NCBI RefSeq assembly: GCF_002101885.1
Contig: NZ_LQPS01000043.1
Location: 372,001-436,000, forward strand
Length of the DNA stretch: 64,000 nucleotides
Direction of reading: 5' to 3'
From: Mycolicibacter senuensis
GTDB taxonomy: Bacteria > Actinomycetota > Actinomycetes > Mycobacteriales > Mycobacteriaceae
Part shown: positions 40,707-48,008 of the stretch, one piece after another
Layout: each line of letters opens with the position of its first letter
How positions within the stretch are numbered: position 1 is the stretch's first letter
The notes under the pieces: generated by a model
The model's input: only the letters and a program-made list of their open reading frames with translations
Databases searched by the model: none
Told to the model about the DNA's origin: nothing
Position numbers and translations under genes: made by a program

Positions 40707-41690
40707 CTACGGCGTCAGCCGTGCCAGTGCTTCGGCTGCCGGAACGATGTCATGGATTCGGCGGCTGGTCTCGCCGGCGTAGAGCGCGGACCGGTCGACG
40801 ACGGCCGGGTCCATGCCGGCCAAGGGCAACCCCGGGGTGTAGAGCGGCACGGCCCTCCGCTGCGCGGCCAGGACCGTCCCCAGCGCGCCCACCGGGATCA
40901 GCCGTCCCAGTGGCGCTCCGATCCGGTTGAATGCCCGCACCGCGGGCGGGCCGAGTTCGTCTCGCGCACACCAGCGTTCGGTGAGGGCATTCGGAACGAC
41001 CCGGTGGGCCAGCGGCCAGCCCAGCCCGAACAGCATCGTGCGGATGGTGCGCTGCGCGTTCAGCACCTTCTGTTTGTAGCCGGTATGGGCGCGCGACTCC
41101 TCGGTGAGCAGAAAGCGGGTTCCGGCCACCGCCCCGGCGGCCCCGGCGGCCAGCAGGGCGCGGACGTCGTCGGCGTCGGCGACCCCGCCGGCGGCCAGCA
41201 CCGGGGCGCCGTCCGCGGCGTCGAGCACCTCGGCCAACGTCACGGTGAGCGGTCGGTCGGCCACCAGGTGGCCGCCGGCCTCGACGCCCTGCGCCACCAG
41301 ACCGTCAGCGCCGGCAGCCAGTGCCCGGCGGGTCTGGGCGACGTCACCGGCGGTGCACAGCACCGGGATTCGCGCGGTCCGCAGCGCGGCGATCCAGCGG
41401 GCGGGAGCGCCGTCGTGAAACACCACCAGGGCGGCGCCGGCCGCGATGCAGGCGTCGATGTGGGCCCGGCGGACGAACGGCACCAGCAGATTGGCGGCCA
41501 CCGGGCGCCCACCGGCCAGTTCCACGGCGCGGCGCAGCTCGATAGCGAAGCTGCGCGGATCGCTCAGCCCGACGGTGCCCAGGCCGCCGGCCGCCGACAC
41601 CGCGGCCGCCAGCTCCGCGCCTGCCACCCCGCCGCCCATTCCGGCCTGCATGACAGGGGCGCTCAGTCCCAGCGCCTCCAGCAGGCTCAC
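40707..41690 (-). CDS. Nitronate monooxygenase family flavoprotein
   Basis: The protein has 327 residues and is a TIM-barrel FMN enzyme of the nitronate monooxygenase (2-nitropropane dioxygenase-like) class. Motifs: VMQAGMGGGVAGAELAAAVS at the N-terminus, GADGLVAQGVEAGGH (FMN and catalytic His region), PVLAAGGVADADDV and AVAGTRFLLTEES. These enzymes detoxify propionate-3-nitronate or act as related oxidoreductases. GTG 41690 overlaps the stop of the upstream regulator gene (GTGA), showing coupling. The link to a Cys-rich regulator suggests response to nitro or redox stress. Confidence 0.88.
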   Translation of the reverse strand: MSLLEALGLSAPVMQAGMGGGVAGAELAAAVSAAGGLGTVGLSDPRSFAIELRRAVELAGGRPVAANLLVPFVRRAHIDACIAAGAALVVFHDGAPARWIAALRTARIPVLCTAGDVAQTRRALAAGADGLVAQGVEAGGHLVADRPLTVTLAEVLDAADGAPVLAAGGVADADDVRALLAAGAAGAVAGTRFLLTEESRAHTGYKQKVLNAQRTIRTMLFGLGWPLAHRVVPNALTERWCARDELGPPAVRAFNRIGAPLGRLIPVGALGTVLAAQRRAVPLYTPGLPLAGMDPAVVDRSALYAGETSRRIHDIVPAAEALARLTP

Positions 41691-42361
41691 CGGTACCCGC
41701 GCCCCGGTGCTCGGACGGTGACACAGCACCGCCGCTCGGACGGGGTCAGCTTGGCCCGCCGCGGCGGTTCGCCGGCGCCTTCCAGCATGCCCTCGATCAG
41801 TTGCAGGTTCAGACCGCACACCGCTTCGGTGTAGCGGCGTGCCAGTAGTTCGAACGGGCAGTTGCGCAGTTCGATGTCGTCGGCGTCGTTGACCACCGGC
41901 TCGTAGCCGAACTCCCGGAGGGCCTCGAAGACGCCGTGTTCGGCCGCCCCGGCCCGGCCGGCCCGGCGTGCCGCCGCCGAGATCGCCGGGCGCACCGTCC
42001 CGGCGTGGTCATCGGCCATGGCGGTGACCAGCAGGTCGGCCAGCAGCCGGTAGTTGCGGGGCGGCACGCTCACCGACAGCTCGTCCCGGGTGCGCGCGTA
42101 GCGCTTGGCAGGGCGCCCGGCGCCGGGCCCGGAGCGGCCGGCGGGCCGCGCGTAGCTCACCGACAGGATCCCCGCTTCGGCCAGTTTGTCGAGGTGATAG
42201 GCGGCCAGGGTGCGGCTGATCCCGGCGGCGGTGGCGGCCTGCTCGCGGGCCACCGGTTCGTCGCACGACGCGACGTAGTGATACAGGCGCTGCCGTACCG
42301 GGTCGTCCAGACTGCTCAACCCGGTCAGCGGATCCGGGCCGCCGCGGTGAGAGGAGCTCAT
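41687..42361 (-). CDS. Helix-turn-helix regulator with cysteine-rich C-terminus
   Basis: The protein has 224 residues. An ArsR/HTH_20-type winged helix covers about 15-75 (DDPVRQRLYHYVASCDEPVAREQAATAAGISRTLAAYHLDKLAEAGIL). The C-terminal half has a pattern seen in SufR-like iron-sulfur regulators: NCPFELLARRYTEAVC (C-x13-C), LQLIEGMLEG, then a CC pair near the end. It could sense iron-sulfur state, NO or thiol stress. The ATG at 42361 has a TACATT -10 six bases upstream. It is coupled to the nitronate monooxygenase gene and divergent from folE. Confidence 0.8.
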   Translation of the reverse strand: MSSSHRGGPDPLTGLSSLDDPVRQRLYHYVASCDEPVAREQAATAAGISRTLAAYHLDKLAEAGILSVSYARPAGRSGPGAGRPAKRYARTRDELSVSVPPRNYRLLADLLVTAMADDHAGTVRPAISAAARRAGRAGAAEHGVFEALREFGYEPVVNDADDIELRNCPFELLARRYTEAVCGLNLQLIEGMLEGAGEPPRRAKLTPSERRCCVTVRAPGRGYR

Positions 42362-42367
42362 CGACCC

Positions 42368-42373
42368 AATGTA
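42368..42373 (-). promoter_or_regulatory. -10 element of Cys-rich regulator operon (leaderless)
   Basis: TACATT on the minus strand is followed by 6 bases and the regulator ATG. It shares a 60-90 base AT-rich gap with the folE promoter. Confidence 0.45.
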
Positions 42374-42386
42374 ACACCAAAAATAA

Positions 42387-42416
42387 TTGACAAATAGGGT
42401 CGGACGCCGCCAATCT
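42387..42416 (+). promoter_or_regulatory. Candidate folE promoter
   Basis: TTGACA (42387-42392), 18 bases, then CAATCT (42411-42416), a weak -10. Transcription near 42423 leaves a short leader carrying AGGGGG before ATG 42451. Confidence 0.35.
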
Positions 42417-42450
42417 GAACGCAACGATGACTGTCGATAGGGGGATCGAG

Positions 42451-43056
42451 ATGTCGGTAGCCGTCTACGCCGACCTGCGAGCCGTCGATCGGCCGGTGCC
42501 CGACCTCGAGGCCGCCGAGCGGGCCGCCGCGGCACTGCTGCACGCGCTGGGCATCTCGACCGCCGGTGACGCGCTTCGGGACACGCCACGCCGGATGGCG
42601 CGGGCCTACGCCGAGATGTTCACCCCGACGCCCTTCGAAGCCACCACCTTCCCGAACGAGGAGGGCTACGACGAGCTGGTGCTGGTCCGCGACATCCCGT
42701 TCCGGTCGGTCTGCGAGCACCATCTGTTGCCGTTCACCGGCACCGCCTGTGTCGGCTACCTGCCCGGTGACCGGATCCTGGGCCTGTCCAAGCTGGCCCG
42801 GGTGGTCGACTACGTCGCGTGCCGGCCGCAGGTGCAGGAACGGCTCACCAAGCAGGTGGCCGACTGGCTCACCGAGCATCTGCAGCCGCGTGCCGTCGGG
42901 GTGGTGATCCGCGCCGAGCACACCTGCATGACGTTGCGCGGTGTGCGGGCCAGCGGGTCCACGACCGTCACCTCGACCCTGTCGGGCGCGCTGCGAACCG
43001 ATGCATGTTCGCGCCGGGAGTTCTTCGCCCTGGCCGGCATCGGCGACACCCGCTAG
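42451..43056 (+). CDS. folE: GTP cyclohydrolase I, probably a second copy
   Basis: FolE converts GTP to dihydroneopterin triphosphate, the entry to folate or pterin synthesis. The protein has 201 residues. Zinc ligands lie in SVCEHHLLPF and HTCM, and the catalytic signatures GYLPGDRILGLSKLARVVD and RGVRASGSTTVTS are intact. The canonical mycobacterial folE (Rv3609c) lies elsewhere beside ftsH, and its remembered sequence differs, so this is probably a paralogue. ATG 42451 follows AGGGGG; ATG 42427 is an alternative. It is divergent from a Cys-rich regulator, and only 16 bases separate it from the end of lexA. Confidence 0.9.
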   Translation: MSVAVYADLRAVDRPVPDLEAAERAAAALLHALGISTAGDALRDTPRRMARAYAEMFTPTPFEATTFPNEEGYDELVLVRDIPFRSVCEHHLLPFTGTACVGYLPGDRILGLSKLARVVDYVACRPQVQERLTKQVADWLTEHLQPRAVGVVIRAEHTCMTLRGVRASGSTTVTSTLSGALRTDACSRREFFALAGIGDTR

Positions 43057-43072
43057 CCGGCGAATCGCCCTG

Positions 43073-43756
43073 TCAGACCTTGCGGATGACGGTGACGACC
43101 TTGCCCAGCACCACTGCGTCGTTGCCGGGGATCGGGTCGAAAACCGGGTTGTGCGGCATCAGCCAGACCTGACCGCCGGTGCGTTTGAAGGTCTTGACGG
43201 TGGCCTCGCCGTCGATCATCGCGGCCACGATGTCGCCGTTGTCGGCGACGTTCTGCTGGCGTACCACCACCCAGTCGCCGTCGCAGATCGCGGCGTCCAC
43301 CATCGACTCACCGACCACCTTGAGCAGGAACAGCTCGCCTTCGCCCACCAACTCGCGGGGGAGCGGGAAGACGTCCTCGACCGCCTCCTCGGCCAGGATC
43401 GGACCACCGGCCGCGATCCGGCCGAGCACCGGAACGAACGTGGGCTCGGGCAGCGCATCCGACCCGGCGACATCGCTCCGCGGCGCTGCGTGGGAGCCGG
43501 CCGACTCCTCGGGGCCGCGGATGTCGACGGCGCGGGGCCGATTGGGATCACGGCGCAGATAGCCCTTGCGCTCGAGCGTGCGCAACTGGTGGGCCACCGA
43601 GGACGTCGAGGTCAGGCCGACGGCGTCGCCGATCTCGCGGATGCTCGGCGGGTAGCCCCGCTCGCTCACCGAGGCGCGGATGACGTTCAGAATGGTGCGC
43701 TGGCGGGCGGTAAGCGTTGAGTCGGGCGCTGGCGCGGTCTTGCTGCTGTCGCTCAT
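43073..43756 (-). CDS. lexA: SOS repressor LexA
   Basis: LexA represses DNA-damage genes and cleaves itself when bound to activated RecA. The protein has 227 residues. The N-terminal winged helix has RQRTILNVIRASVSERGYPPSIREIGDAVGLTSTSSVAHQL. The Ala-Gly cleavage site lies in RIAAGGPI, the catalytic Ser in GESMVDAAI and Lys in EATVKTFKR. The ATG at 43756 lies 7 bases after a TAGATT -10, so the transcript is probably leaderless. The SOS box overlaps the -35. It is divergent from chiZ. Confidence 0.97.
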   Translation of the reverse strand: MSDSSKTAPAPDSTLTARQRTILNVIRASVSERGYPPSIREIGDAVGLTSTSSVAHQLRTLERKGYLRRDPNRPRAVDIRGPEESAGSHAAPRSDVAGSDALPEPTFVPVLGRIAAGGPILAEEAVEDVFPLPRELVGEGELFLLKVVGESMVDAAICDGDWVVVRQQNVADNGDIVAAMIDGEATVKTFKRTGGQVWLMPHNPVFDPIPGNDAVVLGKVVTVIRKV

Positions 43757-43763
43757 AGGGGCG

Positions 43764-43792
43764 AATCTAGTCGTCTTCCCGACATTAATCAA
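43764..43792 (-). promoter_or_regulatory. lexA promoter
   Basis: On the minus strand: TTGATT (43787-43792), 17 bases, TAGATT (43764-43769), then 7 bases to the ATG. The LexA box at 43789-43804 covers the -35, giving direct autorepression. Confidence 0.65.
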
Positions 43793-43804
43793 ACATGTGT
43801 TCGA
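43789..43804. promoter_or_regulatory. SOS box of lexA
   Basis: TCAAAC-ATGT-GTTCGA matches the consensus TCGAAC-N4-GTTCGA in 11 of 12 positions and, read on the minus strand, equals TCGAACACATGTTTGA as I recall for M. tuberculosis lexA. Confidence 0.85.
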
Positions 43805-43838
43805 GGTGTGTCGGGCGCACGTTCGAACGGCCGGCCAC

Positions 43839-43861
43839 CTGTCGGACTGCTTCGCTAATGT
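43839..43861 (+). promoter_or_regulatory. PafBC (RecA-NDp) promoter of chiZ
   Basis: CTGTCGGAC (43839-43847), 8 bases, TAATGT (43856-43861) matches the PafBC promoter motif except for the first T. In M. tuberculosis, Rv2719c induction by DNA damage is reported to be largely RecA/LexA-independent, which agrees. Confidence 0.75.
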
Positions 43862-43882
43862 TTTCGACAACGAATCGATCAC

Positions 43883-43901
43883 ATGTTCGGATATCGAACA
43901 T
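43883..43901. repeat. Perfect inverted repeat ATGTTCG-N5-CGAACAT
   Basis: Seven-base arms flank GATAT, about 20 bases downstream of the chiZ -10, in the chiZ leader. The half-sites have the opposite orientation to an SOS box. It could be an operator or RNA hairpin. Degenerate SOS-like half-sites follow at 43894-43909 and 43918-43933. Confidence 0.5.
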
Positions 43902-43968
43902 ACAATCGATTAGGATTCGAACAGTCGAGCGAACAGGGTCGCCGACGCCGAGTGAGGGAGAACCGCAC

Positions 43969-44469
43969 ATGATGCTCATCGACACGTTCGCTCCGACGTT
44001 CGACCCGGCCGAGCGCGCACCGGTCGGGCCGCGGCGCCGCCCCGTCACGTCAGGGCGGGCGCACGCGGTTCACACCCGCCCCGCGCGGGTGGTGCGGTCG
44101 CGGCCGGACGGCGCGCCGCTGTCGCATAGCGGCACCGGTGTGCTGATGTCGCGTGCAGCGCACCGTCCCCGGCCCACCAAACCGATCACGCCTGCGACGA
44201 CCGTGGTGCTCGCCCTGATCGCTGCGGGAATCACGGTGTGGCTCGGCCTCATCGCCCAGTTCGGCGCGACGATGGCCGAAGGCGGGTCCGCGGTCCCCGG
44301 CGAGCTGGGTGTGGTGCGGGTGCAGAGCGGCGAGACCCTGCAGCACCTGGCGGTCCGGGTCGCGCCCGACGCGCCGACCAGTCAGGTCGTCGACCGGATC
44401 CGCGAGCTCAACAGCCTCGAGTCGGCGGCGCTGGATGCCGGCCAGACGCTGATCGCGCCGATCGGCTGA
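43969..44469 (+). CDS. chiZ: DNA-damage-induced cell-wall protein ChiZ (Rv2719c-like)
   Basis: In M. tuberculosis ChiZ is a membrane-anchored protein induced by DNA damage that interacts with septal proteins and slows division. The protein has 166 residues. A disordered Arg/Pro-rich cytoplasmic N-terminus is followed by a membrane helix (about 78-97) and an extracellular LysM domain (VVRVQSGETLQHLAVRVAPDAPTSQVVDRIRELNSL), which binds peptidoglycan. The double ATG at 43969 and 43972 follows GAGGGAG. It is divergent from lexA and controlled by the PafBC promoter. Confidence 0.9.
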   Translation: MMLIDTFAPTFDPAERAPVGPRRRPVTSGRAHAVHTRPARVVRSRPDGAPLSHSGTGVLMSRAAHRPRPTKPITPATTVVLALIAAGITVWLGLIAQFGATMAEGGSAVPGELGVVRVQSGETLQHLAVRVAPDAPTSQVVDRIRELNSLESAALDAGQTLIAPIG

Positions 44470-44537
44470 GCGGCCGTCGATGTCTGCCCGGTCGCGGCCG
44501 GCGGCCAGCACGGCGCGCCGCCCGGTAGTCGCGCAGG

Positions 44538-44543
44538 TACGCT
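44538..44543 (+). promoter_or_regulatory. Candidate -10 of nrdR
   Basis: TACGCT lies about 75 bases before the nrdR ATG, giving a leader with GAAGGAG. No -35 is evident and no NrdR-box pair was seen. Confidence 0.3.
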
Positions 44544-44617
44544 CACAGTTGTCCCAGTGGCCGGAGTCGCCTCAACGCTTGCAGGTGCCCGGCTCTCGGC
44601 ACGGCGAAGGAGCGGCC

Positions 44618-45082
44618 ATGCATTGCCCGTTTTGTCGCCATCCAGACTCCCGGGTGGTGGATTCCCGCGAAACCGACGAAGGCCAGGCCATCCGCCGCCG
44701 TCGGTCCTGCCCGGAATGCGGGCGGCGCTTCTCCACCGTAGAGACCGCGGTGCTGGCCGTGGTCAAACGCAGCGGTGTGACCGAGCCGTTCAGTCGCGAG
44801 AAGGTGATCAGCGGGGTGCGCCGGGCATGTCAGGGCCGCCAGGTGGACGACGACGCACTGAATCTGCTGGCCCAGCAGGTAGAGGACGCGGTGCGGGCGG
44901 CGGGTTCGCCGGAGATCCCCAGTCACGAGGTGGGACTGGCGATTCTGGGTCCGCTGCGCGAACTCGATGAAGTGGCCTACCTGCGCTTCGCCTCGGTGTA
45001 CCGCTCGTTTTCGTCGGCGGCTGACTTCGAGCGGGAGATCGAAGCGCTGCGCGAGCACCGCGAGGTGCCCACCACCGGTTGA
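44618..45082 (+). CDS. nrdR: Ribonucleotide reductase repressor NrdR
   Basis: NrdR senses ATP/dATP through its cone domain and represses ribonucleotide reductase genes. The protein has 154 residues, the standard length. The zinc ribbon uses CPFC and CPEC (residues 3-34), and the ATP-cone has RRSGVTEPFSREKVISGVRRAC-like VVKRSGVTEPFSREKVISG. The start follows GAAGGAG; upstream in-frame sequence has no family likeness. It lies downstream of chiZ as in M. tuberculosis. Confidence 0.95.
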   Translation: MHCPFCRHPDSRVVDSRETDEGQAIRRRRSCPECGRRFSTVETAVLAVVKRSGVTEPFSREKVISGVRRACQGRQVDDDALNLLAQQVEDAVRAAGSPEIPSHEVGLAILGPLRELDEVAYLRFASVYRSFSSAADFEREIEALREHREVPTTG

Positions 45083-45106
45083 GGCTCGCGGCGCCGCAGT
45101 GCGCAC

Positions 45107-45112
45107 TACGCT
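45107..45112 (+). promoter_or_regulatory. -10 element of nitrobindin gene (leaderless)
   Basis: TACGCT is followed by 6 bases and the ATG at 45119. Confidence 0.45.
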
Positions 45113-45118
45113 GGCCAC

Positions 45119-45604
45119 ATGGCACCCGAGCTGCACCCGAACCTTGTGGAGCTGGCACCGCTGCTGGGCACCTGGTCCGGCCGGGGCCGCGGCGTGTATC
45201 CCACCATCGCCTCGTTCGACTATCTCGAAGAGGTGGTCTTCTCCCAGGTCGGCAAACCGTTTCTGGTCTACGGTCAGAAGACCAGGTCAGCGGTCGACGG
45301 GCTGCCGCTGCACGCTGAAACCGGCTATCTCCGGGTGCCGCAGCCGGGCCGGATCGAGTGGGTGCTGGCGCACCCGAGCGGGATCACCGAGATCGAAGTT
45401 GGCAGCTACACCGTGAGCGCGAACGGGATCGAACTCGAGATGACGGCACCGACGATCGGGCTGGCTCCCACCGCCAAGGAGGTGACGGCGCTGAGCCGCC
45501 ACTACCGACTCACAGGCGACGAATTGTCCTACACCCTGGCCATGGGAGCTGTCGGCCAGCCGGCGCAGAACCATCTCACCGCCGCACTGCGGCGAACGGG
45601 ATAG
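45119..45604 (+). CDS. Nitrobindin (FABP-like heme protein)
   Basis: The protein has 161 residues and is a small all-beta barrel that binds heme. The diagnostic motif GxWxGxG is present in LLGTWSGRGRGVYPTI, and the proximal histidine lies in the C-terminal NHLTAALRRTG. The family, including Rv2717c, scavenges peroxynitrite or nitric oxide. The start is ATG 45119 with a leaderless -10. The end is 8 bases from the convergent PAC2 gene, and a hairpin lies in that gap. Confidence 0.9.
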   Translation: MAPELHPNLVELAPLLGTWSGRGRGVYPTIASFDYLEEVVFSQVGKPFLVYGQKTRSAVDGLPLHAETGYLRVPQPGRIEWVLAHPSGITEIEVGSYTVSANGIELEMTAPTIGLAPTAKEVTALSRHYRLTGDELSYTLAMGAVGQPAQNHLTAALRRTG

Positions 45605-45621
45605 GCCCCCTGTCAGGGGGC
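45605..45621. terminator. Hairpin in the convergent nitrobindin-PAC2 gap
   Basis: GCCCCC (45605-45610) and GGGGGC (45616-45621) flank a TGTCA loop. It lies between the two stop codons and the start of the other gene, and could act in both directions. Confidence 0.55.
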
Positions 45622-46596
45622 GCCGTCGTCGCCGCGGTCCTTCCTGGCCTCCTGGGCCAGGAACCGTTCGAACTCGGCGCCGAGTTCGTCGGCGCTGGGC
45701 AGATCCTCGTCGCGGGCCAGCAGTGAGCGGTTCTCCTGGGCGGCGATGAAGGCGTCGTACTGGCGTTCCAGTGCGGTCACCACTTGTGCCACCTCGGTGC
45801 TCGCCTCGACCTGCTCGTCGATCTTGGCCCGGATGTCGGCCGCGGACCGACTGAGTTCGGACAGCGGCAGCTGCAACGAGCCGGTCTGGGCCGCCTGCCT
45901 CAGCAGTGCCTCGGCGGCCTCCGGGTAGTCGGTCTGTGACACATAGTGCGGCACGTGCACGGTGAACCCGACCACCTCGTGGCCGTGCTGGGACATCCGG
46001 TACTCCAACAGGTTGGACGCACTGCCCGGGACCTGCACCTCGGTGATCCACGGAGTGAAGTCGGCGATCAGCTCACGCTTGTTGGAGTGCGCCGTCAGCG
46101 TCACCGGGCGGGTGTGCGGGACCGCCATCGGGATGGTGCCCAGCCCGATGGTCCGCCGCACGCCGAGTCGCTCGGCCAGCAACCGGACCGCGGTGATGAA
46201 CCGCTCCCACTTGAGGTCCGGTTCCATGCCGGCCAGCAGCAGAAACGGCGTCCCCGCGCTGTCACGCAACGCGTACAGGCTCAGCTCGGGTTCGGCGTAG
46301 TGGGTGAAGTGGTCGGTCTTGAACGTCATCACCGGCCGGCGGGACCGGTAGTCGAGCAGGTCGTCGATGGCAAACGACGCCACCAGTTCACTGTCGAGGG
46401 CGGTCTTGAGGTGGCCGGTTGCCAGCCGGATCGCATGGCCGGCGTCGGAGAAACCCTCCAACGCGTGGATCAGGACCGGGCCCGCGCCGTCCGGCGAGGT
46501 CAGCTGCGGTGCCGGAACCTCCAACTCGTACATGCCGCCCTGCTGGGCCTGGTAGTGCCGGTCCCGGTCGGAGCCGGTGTCCGGATGCTCGGCCAT
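45613..46596 (-). CDS. PAC2-family protein (Rv2714-like)
   Basis: The protein has 327 residues. The PAC2 core is visible in VLIHALEGFSDAGHAIRLATGHL, PFLLLAGMEPDLKWERFITAVRLLAERLGVRRTIGLGTIPMAVPHTRP and VGFTVHVPHYVSQTDYPEAA. The family resembles proteasome-assembly chaperone PAC2 and is common in actinobacteria. A role with the mycobacterial proteasome is only inference. The ATG follows AGGAGGCGAAGG. It is divergent from a DUF4192 gene across a 286-base gap. Confidence 0.88.
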   Translation of the reverse strand: MAEHPDTGSDRDRHYQAQQGGMYELEVPAPQLTSPDGAGPVLIHALEGFSDAGHAIRLATGHLKTALDSELVASFAIDDLLDYRSRRPVMTFKTDHFTHYAEPELSLYALRDSAGTPFLLLAGMEPDLKWERFITAVRLLAERLGVRRTIGLGTIPMAVPHTRPVTLTAHSNKRELIADFTPWITEVQVPGSASNLLEYRMSQHGHEVVGFTVHVPHYVSQTDYPEAAEALLRQAAQTGSLQLPLSELSRSAADIRAKIDEQVEASTEVAQVVTALERQYDAFIAAQENRSLLARDEDLPSADELGAEFERFLAQEARKDRGDDGAP

Positions 46597-46882
46597 TGCC
46601 TTCGCCTCCTCGTCGTGCGGATCTCGATGCGGATCGCGCTGTTCATTTTCCCCCACGTCGGGCCGCACCGGAAAACGATGCGCGGATGTCATGGAAAACG
46701 CACCGTCGCCCCGGCCCCATTCCCCGACGGGATCGGAGTTCGCTAAACGAGGAATTCCCGCCTCGGCGGCTGCGCACACCCCCAGCGGCAGTCGGCTCAC
46801 AGTTGCCGGTTCATCCACAATGCGGCCGTCGACGCCGAGTGGGCGCGCCCCGATGACGGTGGGTGTCGTCAACGTTGCTGCC

Positions 46883-47941
46883 ATGACGACCAAGCAACCC
46901 GAATTCACCCTGAATCGTCCCGCAGCGCTGATCGCGGCGCTGCCGGCCATCCTCGGCTTCGTGCCGGAGAAATCCTTGATCCTGGTGTCGGTCGACGGCG
47001 GCGAGTTGGGCTCGGTGCTGCGGGTCGACCTGTCCGAGAACACCGGCGACACCGTCGGCCACCTCGCCGATGTCGCGGCGGCCGCCGCCCCGGCCGGGGC
47101 CATCGTGGTGATCGTCGACGCGGCAGGCGCGTGCTGCCCGATCTGCAACGACGAGCACCGCCGACTGGTCGACACCCTGGCGCAGGAGTTGTCGCGCAAC
47201 GACATCGCGCTGCTCGCCGCGCACGTCGTGGACCGGGTGGCGCACGGCGGGCGCTGGCACTGCGTCGACGGCTGCGGCGCGGGCGGCCCGGTCGATGACC
47301 CGGCGGCCTCTCCGCTGGCCGCTGCCGCGGTGTTGGAGGGCCGGCGGCTCTACCGGCGTCGGGCGGATCTGCAGGCGGTGATCACCCCCGACGACGCGAA
47401 GCGCAGTGCCGCGGTGGCAGTGCTGATCGACGATGATGCGGCAGACCGGGCGGCCGCGGACCAAGCCGACGGGCGTGGCCGGGCCCGCCGTGACGTCGAG
47501 CAGATGCTGGAGGCGGTCGCCGCGCTGGCCGCCGGCCGAGAGCCGAGCGAACCGGAGCTGGCCCGGCTGGGTTGCTCGCTGACCGACGTGCTGGTCCGGG
47601 ACACGCTGTGCGCATTGGCGATCAGCGAGCACGCCGCCGACGCGGAGACACTGTGGTCGATACTGGCCCGCACGCTGCCCGAGCCGTGGCGGGCCGACGC
47701 GCTGGTGCTGCTGGCGTTCAGCGCCTATGCGCGCGGTGACGGACCGCTGGCCGGGGTATCGCTGGAGGCCGCATTGCGCTGCACGCCGGACCATCGGATG
47801 GCGGGTCTGCTCGACACGGCGCTGCAGTCGGGCTTGCGGCCGGACCGGATCCGCGGGCTGGCCGACACCGGTTACCGGCTGGCCGGCCGGCTCGGGGTGG
47901 TGCTGCCGCAGCGGCAGGGTTTCGGTCGACGGGCCGGCTGA
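46883..47941 (+). CDS. DUF4192 protein
   Basis: The protein has 352 residues. The family pattern is clear: TLNRPAALIAALPAILGFVPEKSLILVSV, then RVDL, and the end HRMAGLLDTALQSGLRPDRIRGLA. Function is unknown; it corresponds to Rv2712c. A CC-x2-C pair (ACCPICND) might bind metal. ATG 46883 is set by the family start MTTKQPEFTLNRP; GTG/ATG codons at 46853-46858 are alternatives. sthA, the neighbour in M. tuberculosis, is missing. The 46597-46882 gap shows no gene. Confidence 0.85.
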   Translation: MTTKQPEFTLNRPAALIAALPAILGFVPEKSLILVSVDGGELGSVLRVDLSENTGDTVGHLADVAAAAAPAGAIVVIVDAAGACCPICNDEHRRLVDTLAQELSRNDIALLAAHVVDRVAHGGRWHCVDGCGAGGPVDDPAASPLAAAAVLEGRRLYRRRADLQAVITPDDAKRSAAVAVLIDDDAADRAAADQADGRGRARRDVEQMLEAVAALAAGREPSEPELARLGCSLTDVLVRDTLCALAISEHAADAETLWSILARTLPEPWRADALVLLAFSAYARGDGPLAGVSLEAALRCTPDHRMAGLLDTALQSGLRPDRIRGLADTGYRLAGRLGVVLPQRQGFGRRAG

Positions 47942-48008
47942 TCCCGGCGGTTCAGCGAGGTTCGACGGAGGAGAAGCGACGCTGGGACCGCCGCATGAGC
48001 CCGCCCGG

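Noticed and set aside
43818..43831. CGTTCGAACG near lexA as an additional SOS box
   Set aside because: The half-sites face the opposite way and overlap, so it does not match TCGAAC-N4-GTTCGA.
44470..44617. NrdR boxes upstream of nrdR
   Set aside because: No pair of ACACWATATATWGTGT-like sequences was found in this gap.
46597..46882. Possible remnant of sthA or another gene in the PAC2-DUF4192 gap
   Set aside because: No recognisable NAD(P)-binding motif or family residues appear in any frame; I see no gene there.
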